From: an uncultured bacterium
GTDB taxonomy: Bacteria; Planctomycetota; Phycisphaerae; Phycisphaerales; UBA1924
Assembly: GCA_903834785.1 (NCBI GenBank)
Contig: CAILKP010000058.1
Coordinates: 1-35,262 of the forward strand
Direction: 5' to 3'
Length of the DNA stretch: 35,262 nt
Shown here: one piece after another, positions 19,410 to 27,513 of the stretch
Layout: every line of letters begins with the position of its first letter
How positions within the stretch are numbered: the stretch's first letter is position 1
Program-made: the position numbers and the translations under genes
Notes under the pieces: model-generated
Database searches by the model: none
Seen by the model: only the letters and a program-made list of their open reading frames with translations
Told to the model about the DNA's origin: nothing

Positions 19410-20533
19410 TGGCACGCTCTCGAACCATCATCGGTATCGATATCGGGGCACGCGGTGTCCACGCGGTACAGTGCGTGTCTTCCTCCGACGGTCCCGTCGT
19501 CTCAGCCACGCTGTCATACCCACGGCTTTCCCGCGCTGATGCAAGGATCGCGGACGAAGCGCGCCGCCTCACCGGCGCGCTTCTGCGTCGCGGCTTTCAC
19601 GGCACAGAAATGGTCATCTGTCTGCCCGACGACTACTTGCTCGCTTCGTACTTAGACCTGCCTCCTCGCTCCTCCGGGGCGCCGGTTGAACTGCTTGCCG
19701 CTGCCGAACTGGGCCGCATCTACAAAAAGGAACCGGCAACGATGGAGATCGCCGTCTGGGAACTGCCGGCCAGCGGCCGAAAGGGCGGCGGCGCAACGCA
19801 GTGCCTGGCCGTGGCCTGCGCTCACGAGCACAGCGATCCGTTTGTGGAAGCCTTTTCTGCATCGGACATGATCGTCCGAGCGATCGAACCGCGATTGGCC
19901 TCACTCGCGCGGGCAGGCTCGGCCTTTGCACACCCCGGCGCCGCCGCTGCGTTTGAGGTCATGTTCGTCCTCGACATCGGATTTGATCGCTGCCAGCTCA
20001 TCGTCCTTCGCTCGGGCAAGCTCATCGATCGCCGGCCAGTTGACGCCGCCGAGGCACGATCGCTGATCGTGGAGTTGGCAAACGCGCTGCACATTGACGC
20101 CGCAACCGCCCAGCTTCTGCTCGCCAACCCCTCGGTATGGCAGTCGGATCAGGCGAAACACCAGTTCGGCTGGAACGACTCCGCCTCGGCCACCGAAACG
20201 AGTCCGGCGATCCCGAGTGCCGGACCGCGCGGCCTGGCAACCGAGCAGACCCGGCGGGAGGTCGTCACCGTCATTGAACGTTTCGCCGCGGTGCTGGCAG
20301 AAGAACTGCGGCTTTCCATGGAATACGTGGCCCACCGACACGGCGGCGTCGAATGCAGCGCCATTTTCCTCGCCGGCGAGTACGGCGGTCTGCCCGGGAT
20401 GGCCGAATCCCTCGCCTCCCGCACCGCGGTCGCCGTCACGCCGATTTGCTTCGGAACCGAGGATGCTGCGGTGACGCCCCCGCTGGCCGCCGCCTTCGGC
20501 GCTGCAGTCTCCGCGTGGGAGATCCAGCGATGA
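19409..20533 (+). CDS. pilM: PilM-like actin-fold pilus assembly protein
   Basis: A 374-residue cytoplasmic protein of the PilM/FtsA-like ATPase fold. The N-terminal phosphate-binding strand appears as IIGIDIGARGVHAVQ, the second phosphate region as FVLDIGFDRCQLIVLR, and a third glycine-rich segment as IFLAGEYGGLPGM near the C-terminus. In type IV pilus systems PilM binds the N-terminus of PilN and links ATPase and platform to the PilNOP alignment complex. The gene order PilB-PilC-PilM-PilN-PilO matches that role. It is coupled to both neighbours by overlapping codons. Confidence 0.88.
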   Translation: MARSRTIIGIDIGARGVHAVQCVSSSDGPVVSATLSYPRLSRADARIADEARRLTGALLRRGFHGTEMVICLPDDYLLASYLDLPPRSSGAPVELLAAAELGRIYKKEPATMEIAVWELPASGRKGGGATQCLAVACAHEHSDPFVEAFSASDMIVRAIEPRLASLARAGSAFAHPGAAAAFEVMFVLDIGFDRCQLIVLRSGKLIDRRPVDAAEARSLIVELANALHIDAATAQLLLANPSVWQSDQAKHQFGWNDSASATETSPAIPSAGPRGLATEQTRREVVTVIERFAAVLAEELRLSMEYVAHRHGGVECSAIFLAGEYGGLPGMAESLASRTAVAVTPICFGTEDAAVTPPLAAAFGAAVSAWEIQR

Positions 20534-21201
20534 GCAGTTCAAACCTCATGTCGGCGGCGACACGCACCCGGCTGCTCAAGCATGACCGTCGCCACCTTTG
20601 GATGGGCTGTCTCGGCGGATACTTCGCCCTGCTGGGCGTAGGCGCGGTCCTCACAGCCATCACCCTGCGTGCTGAAGTCACCGTCGCGCCTGCGACCGTG
20701 ATAACCGCTGAGCAGCAAGCCGCGAAGAAAGATGAAAAGCTCAGCTCAATAAAGGCTCAGCTCGCAGCAATGCAAGTCAGAGCCGCCACTGACAAGGCCA
20801 TCGGCCAACACCCCGATTGGAGCATTCTGCTCGGCATGTTGGCCCAAGCCCGCGGCGAAACCATCGACATGTCGATGGTGAGCATCGCGCCGGCAGTTCT
20901 GCCCGGCGGTACGAAGCGAACGACCGCACGACCAACGCGATACGCGCTGCGCATCGGCGGTCTCGCCGCTGATCACGCGTCACTGACCAGCTTTATTCTG
21001 AGAATTGAAAAGCTGAGCATCTTCGACAAAGTTGTTCTTTCCGATAATCGCATGGTTACCTCCACCAACGGCGCTCAAGGCAGCGTGTCGGCAGGAACAA
21101 CCGCAAGAACACGCGTCAGCTTTGTAATCCAGGCAGAGCTTGACGACGCCCCGGCAACCCCGCCGATACCGCGGGTCACGCGGGTTGAGGGCAAGCCATG
21201 A
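20530..21201 (+). CDS. pilN: PilN-like inner-membrane alignment protein
   Basis: A 223-residue bitopic protein: short cytoplasmic N-terminus, one membrane helix (about 25-47, around YFALLGVGAVLTAITL), a coiled-coil (about 60-90) and a C-terminal ferredoxin-like half including HASLTSFILRIEKL. This is PilN topology, and it stands between PilM and a PilO-like gene. The ATG at 20530 was chosen because it overlaps the PilM stop (ATGA); the longer open frame upstream only re-reads pilM. Sequence similarity to characterised PilN is weak and the call depends partly on order. Confidence 0.75.
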   Translation: MSSSNLMSAATRTRLLKHDRRHLWMGCLGGYFALLGVGAVLTAITLRAEVTVAPATVITAEQQAAKKDEKLSSIKAQLAAMQVRAATDKAIGQHPDWSILLGMLAQARGETIDMSMVSIAPAVLPGGTKRTTARPTRYALRIGGLAADHASLTSFILRIEKLSIFDKVVLSDNRMVTSTNGAQGSVSAGTTARTRVSFVIQAELDDAPATPPIPRVTRVEGKP

Positions 21202-21833
21202 GATACCCGATCTCCACAATGATCCCGCTGCTCAAAGTCGACGCCGCGGCGCTCGGGATTGCCATCGCCGCGACCGTATTGGTCGGCGCCGTTGTGTTTG
21301 TGCCTATTTTTCAGTCGCGGGCCGAGCAGGACGATCTTACTCGGCGCCTCGACAACGCCCGCCAGTCCTTTGAGCGCACCTCCGACGTCATTGGCGAACA
21401 GCAAAGACTCCTAAGGGCCACGGCGGCCGAACTAGCGGCCTCCCCTGTTCAACCCCAGCCGCTCTCATCGCTGAACCAGCGACTCGACCGCATCGCCGCG
21501 CTCACGGCGGAGCACGGCCTTACGCTCGAAGCGATCAATGCCGGCGAGGTCATATCGACAACAAAGACTCAATCCATACCCATTAAGATTGCTGGCAAAT
21601 GCGAAGTGGCTTCCTGCCAGGCGTTGTTGCGTTCGCTGAGAACTCAATTTCCTGACACCGCTGTCATCGCTCTCTTGTTGGCCCGCCAAGATGTCGGCGA
21701 GGACACATCAACGGCCGGTTCGCCACCGGCCGGTCCGACTTCTCGCTTTACGATGGAGCTGATATGGCACGCCGCTGCTCCTTCCGCGGCCCCCGCACAA
21801 TCGGTACAGCCTGCCACGGCGGACGTCAATTAA
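21198..21833 (+). CDS. pilO: PilO-like inner-membrane alignment protein
   Basis: A 211-residue bitopic protein with one membrane helix (about 16-38), a coiled-coil (about 40-80) and a C-terminal ferredoxin-like region where SIPIKIAGKCEVASCQALLRSL resembles the PilO core. It would form the periplasmic heterodimer with the PilN-like protein encoded before it, with which it shares ATGA. The C-terminal tail is Ala/Pro-rich. The gap to the next gene is 37 bases, the first real break in coupling since the STAS gene. Confidence 0.8.
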   Translation: MRYPISTMIPLLKVDAAALGIAIAATVLVGAVVFVPIFQSRAEQDDLTRRLDNARQSFERTSDVIGEQQRLLRATAAELAASPVQPQPLSSLNQRLDRIAALTAEHGLTLEAINAGEVISTTKTQSIPIKIAGKCEVASCQALLRSLRTQFPDTAVIALLLARQDVGEDTSTAGSPPAGPTSRFTMELIWHAAAPSAAPAQSVQPATADVN

Positions 21834-21870
21834 ACGTGGCGTGGCCCTCGCTCAATTGCATGATAGTGCT

Positions 21871-22425
21871 ATGTGGATCAGCACGAAGCGCAAAGCGTAC
21901 GTAGCGATACTTGTTGTCGCCGCGGGTTTCTGGGGGGCCGATAAGTTCTTTTTCGGAACACTCGGTCCAACAGCAGCATCCGCGGCCACGGGCAAGCCCG
22001 GCGGAAAACCCGCACCGTCACTCGTGACTGCAGCGGAAGGTCCCCAGACCAAGCCACAACCCAAAGGCGATGCGGCCAAAGGCGCGGATTTGCAACCCGG
22101 GCGACTCGCGGAGGCACTCGGGGCCCTCTCCGCAAACACGGCCGACGCAGCATCGCTCTTCGACACCACGCTCATTGAGATCGTCGAGACGACGCCGCTG
22201 AGGCCCTTGATCACGCCGGTCGCTGAACCCGAGCAGGAGATCGTTTTACCTCCACTGAAGGTGTCCTCGGTGATGATGGGAGCCGCTGGGGGGGCGGCGA
22301 TTGTCAACAAGAAAGTCGTTGCGTGCGGCGAGACAATCGACGGGGCGACGCTCGTGCGGATGCAACCCGGCGAGGTGGAGTTTTCCTTCTCGGGTAAAAT
22401 GTTTGTTGTATTCGTTCAGCGATAG
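21871..22425 (+). CDS. PilP-like periplasmic protein with membrane anchor
   Basis: A 184-residue protein with an uncleaved-type N-terminal membrane helix (about 8-30), a Gly/Pro/Lys-rich linker (40-80), and a small C-terminal beta domain: LKVSSVMMG, AAIVNKKVVACGETIDG and GEVEFSFSGKMFVVFVQ. That pattern resembles PilP, GspC and GspB homology domains, which contact the secretin. PilP itself is normally a lipoprotein; here there is no lipobox. The ATG at 21871 was preferred to an upstream GTG at 21841 because the helix begins soon after it. Its presence implies a secretin encoded elsewhere. Confidence 0.65.
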   Translation: MWISTKRKAYVAILVVAAGFWGADKFFFGTLGPTAASAATGKPGGKPAPSLVTAAEGPQTKPQPKGDAAKGADLQPGRLAEALGALSANTADAASLFDTTLIEIVETTPLRPLITPVAEPEQEIVLPPLKVSSVMMGAAGGAAIVNKKVVACGETIDGATLVRMQPGEVEFSFSGKMFVVFVQR

Positions 22426-22444
22426 TCGTTATCGGAGGAGTCCT

Positions 22445-22458
22445 CCCGCAGTGGCGGG
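22445..22458 (+). promoter_or_regulatory. Small hairpin upstream of the major prepilin gene
   Basis: CCCGC AGTG GCGGG stem-loop 20 bases after the PilP-like stop, in the 130-base leader of the prepilin gene. It has no T-tract, so it may be a processing or attenuation element, not a terminator. The leader also holds an 11-base match (22514-22524) to the operon's upstream spacer. Confidence 0.3.
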
Positions 22459-22555
22459 GAGAAAGTCGACAGAAAGAATCAGTTAAGGCTTCGGTACGTC
22501 GATGATACGAACAGCCATGTGGAATGTCGCTGTGTATCTTCCTGGAGTGCAAATC

Positions 22556-23041
22556 GTGAGAAAGTACAAGTCCGCTCGTCGGTCCGCCTTTTCGCTCATC
22601 GAGCTTGTGATCGTCGTCGTCATCATCGGCATCCTGGCCGCCATCGCTGTTCCGCGTATGAGCCGCGGCGCCTCCGCGGCGGCGGAGGCCTCCGTTGCCT
22701 CCAACCTGGCGACGATTCGCAACGCGCTGGACGTGTTCTACACTGAGCACGGTGATACGTACCCAACGCTGGCGACGCTGCCGAACTGCCTCACGCAGTA
22801 CTCCGACACCAGTGCCACAATGTTTGGCACCGCCAAAGAGTCCAGCAAGGGGATCATCTACGGCCCGTATCTCCGCAACATTCCTTCACTGCCCGTCGGT
22901 AGCAACCGCGGCAAGGTCGCGTTCGTAGACGCAATTGGCGGGGACGGCGGCTGGGTGTACGACGCAGCAACAGGTACCGTGAAGGCCAATTGCGCTGACA
23001 GCGAGGTTGACGCCCGTGGCGTGAAGTTCAACACCTACTAA
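22556..23041 (+). CDS. Major type IV pilin / pseudopilin (GspG/PilA-like prepilin)
   Basis: A 161-residue prepilin with a short basic leader MRKYKSARRSA and cleavage expected between Ala11 and Phe12 before FSLIELVIVVVIIGILAA; Glu16 is the +5 residue needed for assembly. Ala instead of Gly at -1 is a tolerated variant. The globular part begins with the amphipathic helix SNLATIRNALDVFYTEHG, followed by TYPTLATLPN, typical of GspG-like pilins. A GTG start at 22556 preceded by GGAG gives the right leader length; the open frame extends further upstream. It is the last gene before a strong terminator and is probably the main fibre subunit. Confidence 0.92.
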   Translation: MRKYKSARRSAFSLIELVIVVVIIGILAAIAVPRMSRGASAAAEASVASNLATIRNALDVFYTEHGDTYPTLATLPNCLTQYSDTSATMFGTAKESSKGIIYGPYLRNIPSLPVGSNRGKVAFVDAIGGDGGWVYDAATGTVKANCADSEVDARGVKFNTY

Positions 23042-23085
23042 GCTCATCTGGCATTCGGTTCGCGGAAAGAACACGAATTGCAACG

Positions 23086-23117
23086 GACAGGCGCTCGCCA
23101 TCGAGCGCCCGTCTTTT
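23086..23117 (+). terminator. Rho-independent terminator of the pilus operon
   Basis: A 12-bp stem with a single mismatch (core GGCGCTCG / CGAGCGCC), CCAT loop and a run of five T, 45 bases past the prepilin stop. This closes the operon that starts at 12753. Confidence 0.88.
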
Positions 23118-23238
23118 TGTTGCAAGAGGGTCCAGCAGTCACGTTCCGCCTGAGAGAGCATTCCACACCGGGACCCAGCGGGTGACACGATCAGACGATG
23201 TGCGGGGGTAGAAGAGGCGTACCAACAACGGCTCAAAC

Positions 23239-23256
23239 CGGAGGCCAATACCTCCG
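23239..23256 (-). terminator. Candidate terminator of the minor pilin operon
   Basis: CGGAGG / CCTCCG stem with six-base loop, 24 bases beyond the stop of the PilX-like gene on the minus strand, followed there by GTTTGAG. The T-run is weak, so the call is tentative. Confidence 0.4.
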
Positions 23257-23279
23257 CGGCATTTCTTTACCCTATCGGT

Positions 23280-25040
23280 TTAGTTCACAGACCGCTGCCA
23301 GGATCCGGGCGTTGGCCGCATGTACACGGCGCCGCTGGTGAATCCTGGCGGCGGGGTGTTCAGATACACACTCTTGTAGTTGACCTGGAGGGTTGTCCCC
23401 TGCAAAGTCGTCTTACCCGAGACCACCACGCCACCGTCAATGACCGTGTTTGCGTCCATCACAAAGTCATCACCGGCATACACCAAACCGTTGATAGCGG
23501 ACGGGTACGAATCAGTCGCCGTTGCGTTGGTGAACGTGCCCGTCCCCGCTTGATACGGGTACGCCGCTCCCACCGGATTGAAGTTAACCCCCAGGCCAGT
23601 CTCGCTGAGTGCCGTTGATGAAAGCGCCACGGTAATCGATCCGTCGGTCATGAGCGCCGGGTAGTTGGTCACCGCCGGCTCAATGTTCATCGACCCTTGA
23701 ACAGTCGTATCTGAGCCCGGGTTCAGCAGCAGCAGTGTCCCAACGATTCGCGAATTGCTCACCACAACGTCTTTGCCGCCGCAGTCGAGAACATACACGC
23801 CCTCCGGGTTCGGCGCGCCGTACGGGTTCTTCGTGGGAGACAGCAATTGTCCGTCCATCACGTACGTGTCTTCAGGAAAGCTCGAATCAACAAACATGAG
23901 GGCATCGAGGTAATAGCTGGACGTCGCGCTGGACTGTACGGTGAGCGTTGCTTTGGTCACCGCACCGGTCCAACTCGGAGTCAGCCTGCCCGACCCGCCC
24001 GGAACCAGCGAGGTCCATTCTCGAGCGCTCACCGCTTTTGCCGGTGTTGATGTCGTGTACGTCCCCGTATCGGTCGTGACTGTGAGGGTCACCTGCATCG
24101 TTGAAGCTGCGATGGAATACACCGGAAAGTCGACCGCGTATGAGCGTCCGAGCACCATCGAATTGATCGGCAGGTCCGTTGCCGCAACTGCGGCGGAACT
24201 CCCGCGGGCCGTGACCCGAAGCGAGGTTGTTCCCCTCTTGGAATAGGCCGTAGACGACAGCAAGGTGCACCCGCCTTGAGCGTACCAATCCGCAGTATTC
24301 GTCTCAAAGTTATTGTTGCTGACAAGGTTGGTGGTTCCGGCTCGCGTCAGCTTGCTGTACGAAATCGCCGTGCCGTTGGCCTTGTAGTAGTCAAGCACAC
24401 GGGCTGCATCCGGCATCGTTCGGCGCACGCCGGTGACGGTCGTAGCTTTCGAATAATCGCTTCCGGAAATGCCTTTCCTGGCTTCCACATTCGCGCTGAT
24501 GATTGAGGATTTTGACGAGTCTACGCTCTCGTTCGAGGAAATCACCTGGTTGCTAGTCAGGTTCACGCCTTTGATGCGCAGGTCGTCGGAGCTGCATATC
24601 GCCACCTCCAGGCACGAACCAAGGCGAGCGCCCACATCAACCCGCGTGCTGACAATGTACTTGGCCGCACCTTTGATTCCCGTGGACGTGAGCACGACCG
24701 GGTCGCTCTGGCCCGTCGCGACATCGCCATCGATGGGATCAGCGACGCTGAGCGTAAAGGTTCCGTTACCGATGGGCTTGCCGCTGAACCAGACACCGTT
24801 GCCCAGGTTAGTGCGCCAATACGGGTCGTTGGCGATTGCCATCATGGCCAGTTCAATGCCCGAGCGGGCGTAAATTCTTGCCTGCGCAAAGTCGTTGGAG
24901 GTCGTCGCCGATCGGGCCTGCACCCGACCCACATACACGGCGGTAAGTCCGATCATCACCACCATCGTCGTTACGCCCAGGACCGTCACATAAATGCTGC
25001 CCCGACCCGCCAGCGGTTTGGAGTGGTTCTTTGCAATCAT
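23280..25040 (-). CDS. PilX/GspK-like minor pilin with inserted CBM4/9-like domain
   Basis: A 586-residue protein. The N-terminus is PilX-like: a basic stretch, GRGSIYVTVLGV and a long helix to about residue 60, then ARSGIELAMMAIANDP, the usual PilX/GspK continuation. No +5 Glu is present, as in GspK. Residues 237-386 form a separate module opening with TNLVSNNNFETNTADW and TSLRVTA, closing with SYYLDALMFVD: the pattern of galactose-binding-like CBM4/9 carbohydrate-binding domains. The C-terminal 190 residues look like repetitive beta structure (around DFVMDANTVIDGGVVVSG). The likely role is the tip or initiation complex with a ligand-binding head. It is the last gene of the four-gene minor pilin operon, joined to PilV by ATGA. 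Confidence 0.78.
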   Translation of the reverse strand: MIAKNHSKPLAGRGSIYVTVLGVTTMVVMIGLTAVYVGRVQARSATTSNDFAQARIYARSGIELAMMAIANDPYWRTNLGNGVWFSGKPIGNGTFTLSVADPIDGDVATGQSDPVVLTSTGIKGAAKYIVSTRVDVGARLGSCLEVAICSSDDLRIKGVNLTSNQVISSNESVDSSKSSIISANVEARKGISGSDYSKATTVTGVRRTMPDAARVLDYYKANGTAISYSKLTRAGTTNLVSNNNFETNTADWYAQGGCTLLSSTAYSKRGTTSLRVTARGSSAAVAATDLPINSMVLGRSYAVDFPVYSIAASTMQVTLTVTTDTGTYTTSTPAKAVSAREWTSLVPGGSGRLTPSWTGAVTKATLTVQSSATSSYYLDALMFVDSSFPEDTYVMDGQLLSPTKNPYGAPNPEGVYVLDCGGKDVVVSNSRIVGTLLLLNPGSDTTVQGSMNIEPAVTNYPALMTDGSITVALSSTALSETGLGVNFNPVGAAYPYQAGTGTFTNATATDSYPSAINGLVYAGDDFVMDANTVIDGGVVVSGKTTLQGTTLQVNYKSVYLNTPPPGFTSGAVYMRPTPGSWQRSVN

Positions 25041-25876
25041 GGCGTCACCGACAGAACGACCGAAGCGCTCTGCACTCCTCCCTTGCCATCGCTGACCGTC
25101 ACCGTCGCGGTGTACATCCCCACCGAGGTATAGGTGTGGCTCGGGTTACCGCCGGTGCCTGTTCCGCCGTCGCCGAAGCTCCAGGAGTACGTAATGGAAT
25201 CTCCGTCGGGGTCGCTCGAGCCGGTTGCGTCCAGCGTGGTGGTCAGCGATGATTTCGCCGTGGTTTGGCTTGCGACAACAACCGCCAAGGGGGCACGGTT
25301 TCCGACGGGGTCTATCGATGCCGGTATCACATCGACCCACGCAAAGCTGCGGTAGCCAGCGACCGTCCCTACTACGGCCGCGCCGTTGGACACTTCGACC
25401 GTGATCAACTTCAACCCTGTATTCGGGGTGCTGGTCTGCAGCCACGTGACCGGGTCGGCAAACACCACTGTTGCCGATCGCACCCAACCGTTCACGCCCG
25501 CCAGCGCATTGCCACACTTGTCCCGGGGCGGCGTTTCACTCCAGCCGTCGTAATCATCGACATCAGTAAACTGCGATCGATTGGCACCTGACTTGCCCGC
25601 CTCCAGCCCAAATACGGGCGGATTGCCGGCCGTCATATATCGCTGTGTCAGGATTTCGTTCATCAGATCAACGGCCAGTTGCTGCCCGCGGGCGTTGTCA
25701 GAGAGCACCTTCTGAGTTTTTCGCGAGATACCCACGTTGCTGAGCGCCGCCGCCAGCAAGCCACCGACAATCATGATCGAAACAACCGCCTCAACGAGAG
25801 TTATACCGCGAGCGACAGCGGATGCGGCGGGCGGGCCATCGCGACGGGATTCGAATTGCACGGGCGGCAACATCAT
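25037..25876 (-). CDS. PilV/GspI-like minor prepilin with C-terminal PKD domain
   Basis: A 279-residue prepilin with a 24-residue leader and cleavage expected after Gly24 before ITLVEAVVSIMIVGG; Glu29 is the +5 residue. The middle part (60-185) is the pilin globular region, with WVRSATVVFADP. Residues about 193-279 are a PKD domain: NRAPLAVV, DATGSSDPDGDSITYSWSFG, HTYTSVGMYTATVTVSDG. PKD domains are extracellular beta-sandwiches found in adhesins, S-layer proteins and polysaccharide-degrading enzymes. A PKD fused directly to a minor pilin is uncommon. Both ends overlap neighbouring genes by 4 bases. Confidence 0.85.
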   Translation of the reverse strand: MMLPPVQFESRRDGPPAASAVARGITLVEAVVSIMIVGGLLAAALSNVGISRKTQKVLSDNARGQQLAVDLMNEILTQRYMTAGNPPVFGLEAGKSGANRSQFTDVDDYDGWSETPPRDKCGNALAGVNGWVRSATVVFADPVTWLQTSTPNTGLKLITVEVSNGAAVVGTVAGYRSFAWVDVIPASIDPVGNRAPLAVVVASQTTAKSSLTTTLDATGSSDPDGDSITYSWSFGDGGTGTGGNPSHTYTSVGMYTATVTVSDGKGGVQSASVVLSVTP

Positions 25877-27513
25877 GGAATCGCCTTGAGCACACGGATC
25901 TTCGCACTTTCAAACTTCGCCGGCCCACCGGATGCAAAAAGAGACGCGGTTGGCGTCGCGCCCGGGATCGTGGCCCGCACAAACGGAAATGCCCCGCGCT
26001 GTATGCCATTGATGCTTACCGCAACGCCCATCGCCGCCGGATCAACAATCAAATGCAGGCTCAGCGCACCGGAGGGCAGCAGCGCGTAGGTGATAAGCTG
26101 CGCACTCGTGCCCGAACCCGTCGCCTGCGACAACGTCAGTGTCTGCGTGCCATCGGTCTGAAGCACCAGAGCGGCGATAAGGCTCGCACACTGCCCGTCC
26201 GACCACGCTGCGTTGATGGAGAATCCCGCCGTAGCCCCCACCGCCGCCGACTGCATCCTGACATCAACAACGGTGTTGCCGGAAAAGTCATTGGCGAGCC
26301 GCGTTACCAAACCGTCACCACTGACGGTCCAAACCCCGCCCGACAGCCCCGCCATGGGAAACGGATTGCCCGAAACCAGCGCCCAGTCCGCCGCACCGTC
26401 CCCGTTTGCATCAACCGTGCAGGGGTTCTGATCAAACCCCAATTCCCAGAGTGCGGCGACCATCTCAGGCGTATTGGAGGCCAGCGAGGTCGTCTGAGCA
26501 ATGGGGCTGCTGCTGCTGCCGGCGCGAAGAGACATACTCACGGTCTGCAAGTACTGCGTGGTCGCTGTTTGCGATGCTCCAGCCCGCATCAGGACGCCGG
26601 TGAGCGATGACGCTAAGCAACTGGTGGTGTCGTACGACCAGTTCGTCGGGCCGAGCGAGGTTCTCTGCAGGCCGGGAAAGGATGCGCTGCCCAGGAATCT
26701 GCCGGGCCCCGCCCCGCTGTCCCACATGATCGCCAACGACAGCGGATTGCCCGGAGCTTGCCTGCCGAGTGTTGAAAAGTTGTAGATCCGCGGCAGCATC
26801 ACAAACGGCGGCAGCAAAGCCGCGTTGACCACTTTCTCCTCAAGAACCGTGCCCGTGGGGACCAGCGATGTACTCGCCGTTCGCACCTGAACGCGAAACG
26901 TACCGGGCGTTTTGTTGATGGCCGCTGAGATCCGCGCTTGGGTTGGCCGCCAACCGATGACATCGGACTTGAATGTGGGCGCAAAGTACTGGCCGTAGTT
27001 CGTTGTATTGGTGCTGCCCAGCAACAAGGTCGAAGCGCCGCCAAGAATGGAGGTAAAGTCTTGCAATACCGATGGCAGCAGATCCTCAACCCCCGGGCCC
27101 GGATAGGTTTCGGACACGTAACGAACGTTGGGTACAAGGTTCAGAACATCAACAGCGTCAAGAACATTCGCTGCCACACCGTTGTACGTGCGCACCAGCG
27201 GGGCACCCGCGACGCCCGACCACGAATAACCGATGCGCTCCGGCAGCCCGTCGCTGTTTCGGTCCGCCACGGTAAACGCGATAGACGTTGCAGTAAGCTG
27301 CGAAACGTAAATCGCTGATTCAATTTCACCCGCGATCCGGTCCAGCGCCTGCGCCGACTGCACGCTGGTGCGCATCGTGTCGCTTTTTTCCGGTAGTGCT
27401 TTGCTGGCAATGACAATCGCATTTCCCAGAGCCAGAAACAAAACGCCACTCACCGCCAGAGCAGTCACCAGCTCCGAAAGTGTGAAAGCCCTGCCTTTGA
27501 AATGCTTGCTCAC
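25873..27513 (-). CDS. PilW/GspJ-like minor prepilin with C-terminal ConA/LamG-like domain
   Basis: A 546-residue prepilin, more than twice the usual PilW length. The leader MSKHFKGRA is followed by FTLSELVTALAVSGVL, with Ala at -1 and Glu14 at +5. The PilW-type region is recognisable by LDRIAGEIESAIYVSQLTA and DRNSDGLPERIGYSW. After a long middle region comes DANGDGAADW (about 368-377), resembling a calcium-binding loop, then about 155 residues (392-546) with the look of a concanavalin A/LamG-type jelly roll: VWTVSGDGLVTRLANDFSG, DGTQTLTLS, GVAVSINGIQRG and a final KIRVLKAIP strand. Such folds often bind glycans. The operon order FimT-PilW-PilV-PilX fits a minor pilin tip complex. Confidence 0.78.
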   Translation of the reverse strand: MSKHFKGRAFTLSELVTALAVSGVLFLALGNAIVIASKALPEKSDTMRTSVQSAQALDRIAGEIESAIYVSQLTATSIAFTVADRNSDGLPERIGYSWSGVAGAPLVRTYNGVAANVLDAVDVLNLVPNVRYVSETYPGPGVEDLLPSVLQDFTSILGGASTLLLGSTNTTNYGQYFAPTFKSDVIGWRPTQARISAAINKTPGTFRVQVRTASTSLVPTGTVLEEKVVNAALLPPFVMLPRIYNFSTLGRQAPGNPLSLAIMWDSGAGPGRFLGSASFPGLQRTSLGPTNWSYDTTSCLASSLTGVLMRAGASQTATTQYLQTVSMSLRAGSSSSPIAQTTSLASNTPEMVAALWELGFDQNPCTVDANGDGAADWALVSGNPFPMAGLSGGVWTVSGDGLVTRLANDFSGNTVVDVRMQSAAVGATAGFSINAAWSDGQCASLIAALVLQTDGTQTLTLSQATGSGTSAQLITYALLPSGALSLHLIVDPAAMGVAVSINGIQRGAFPFVRATIPGATPTASLFASGGPAKFESAKIRVLKAIP

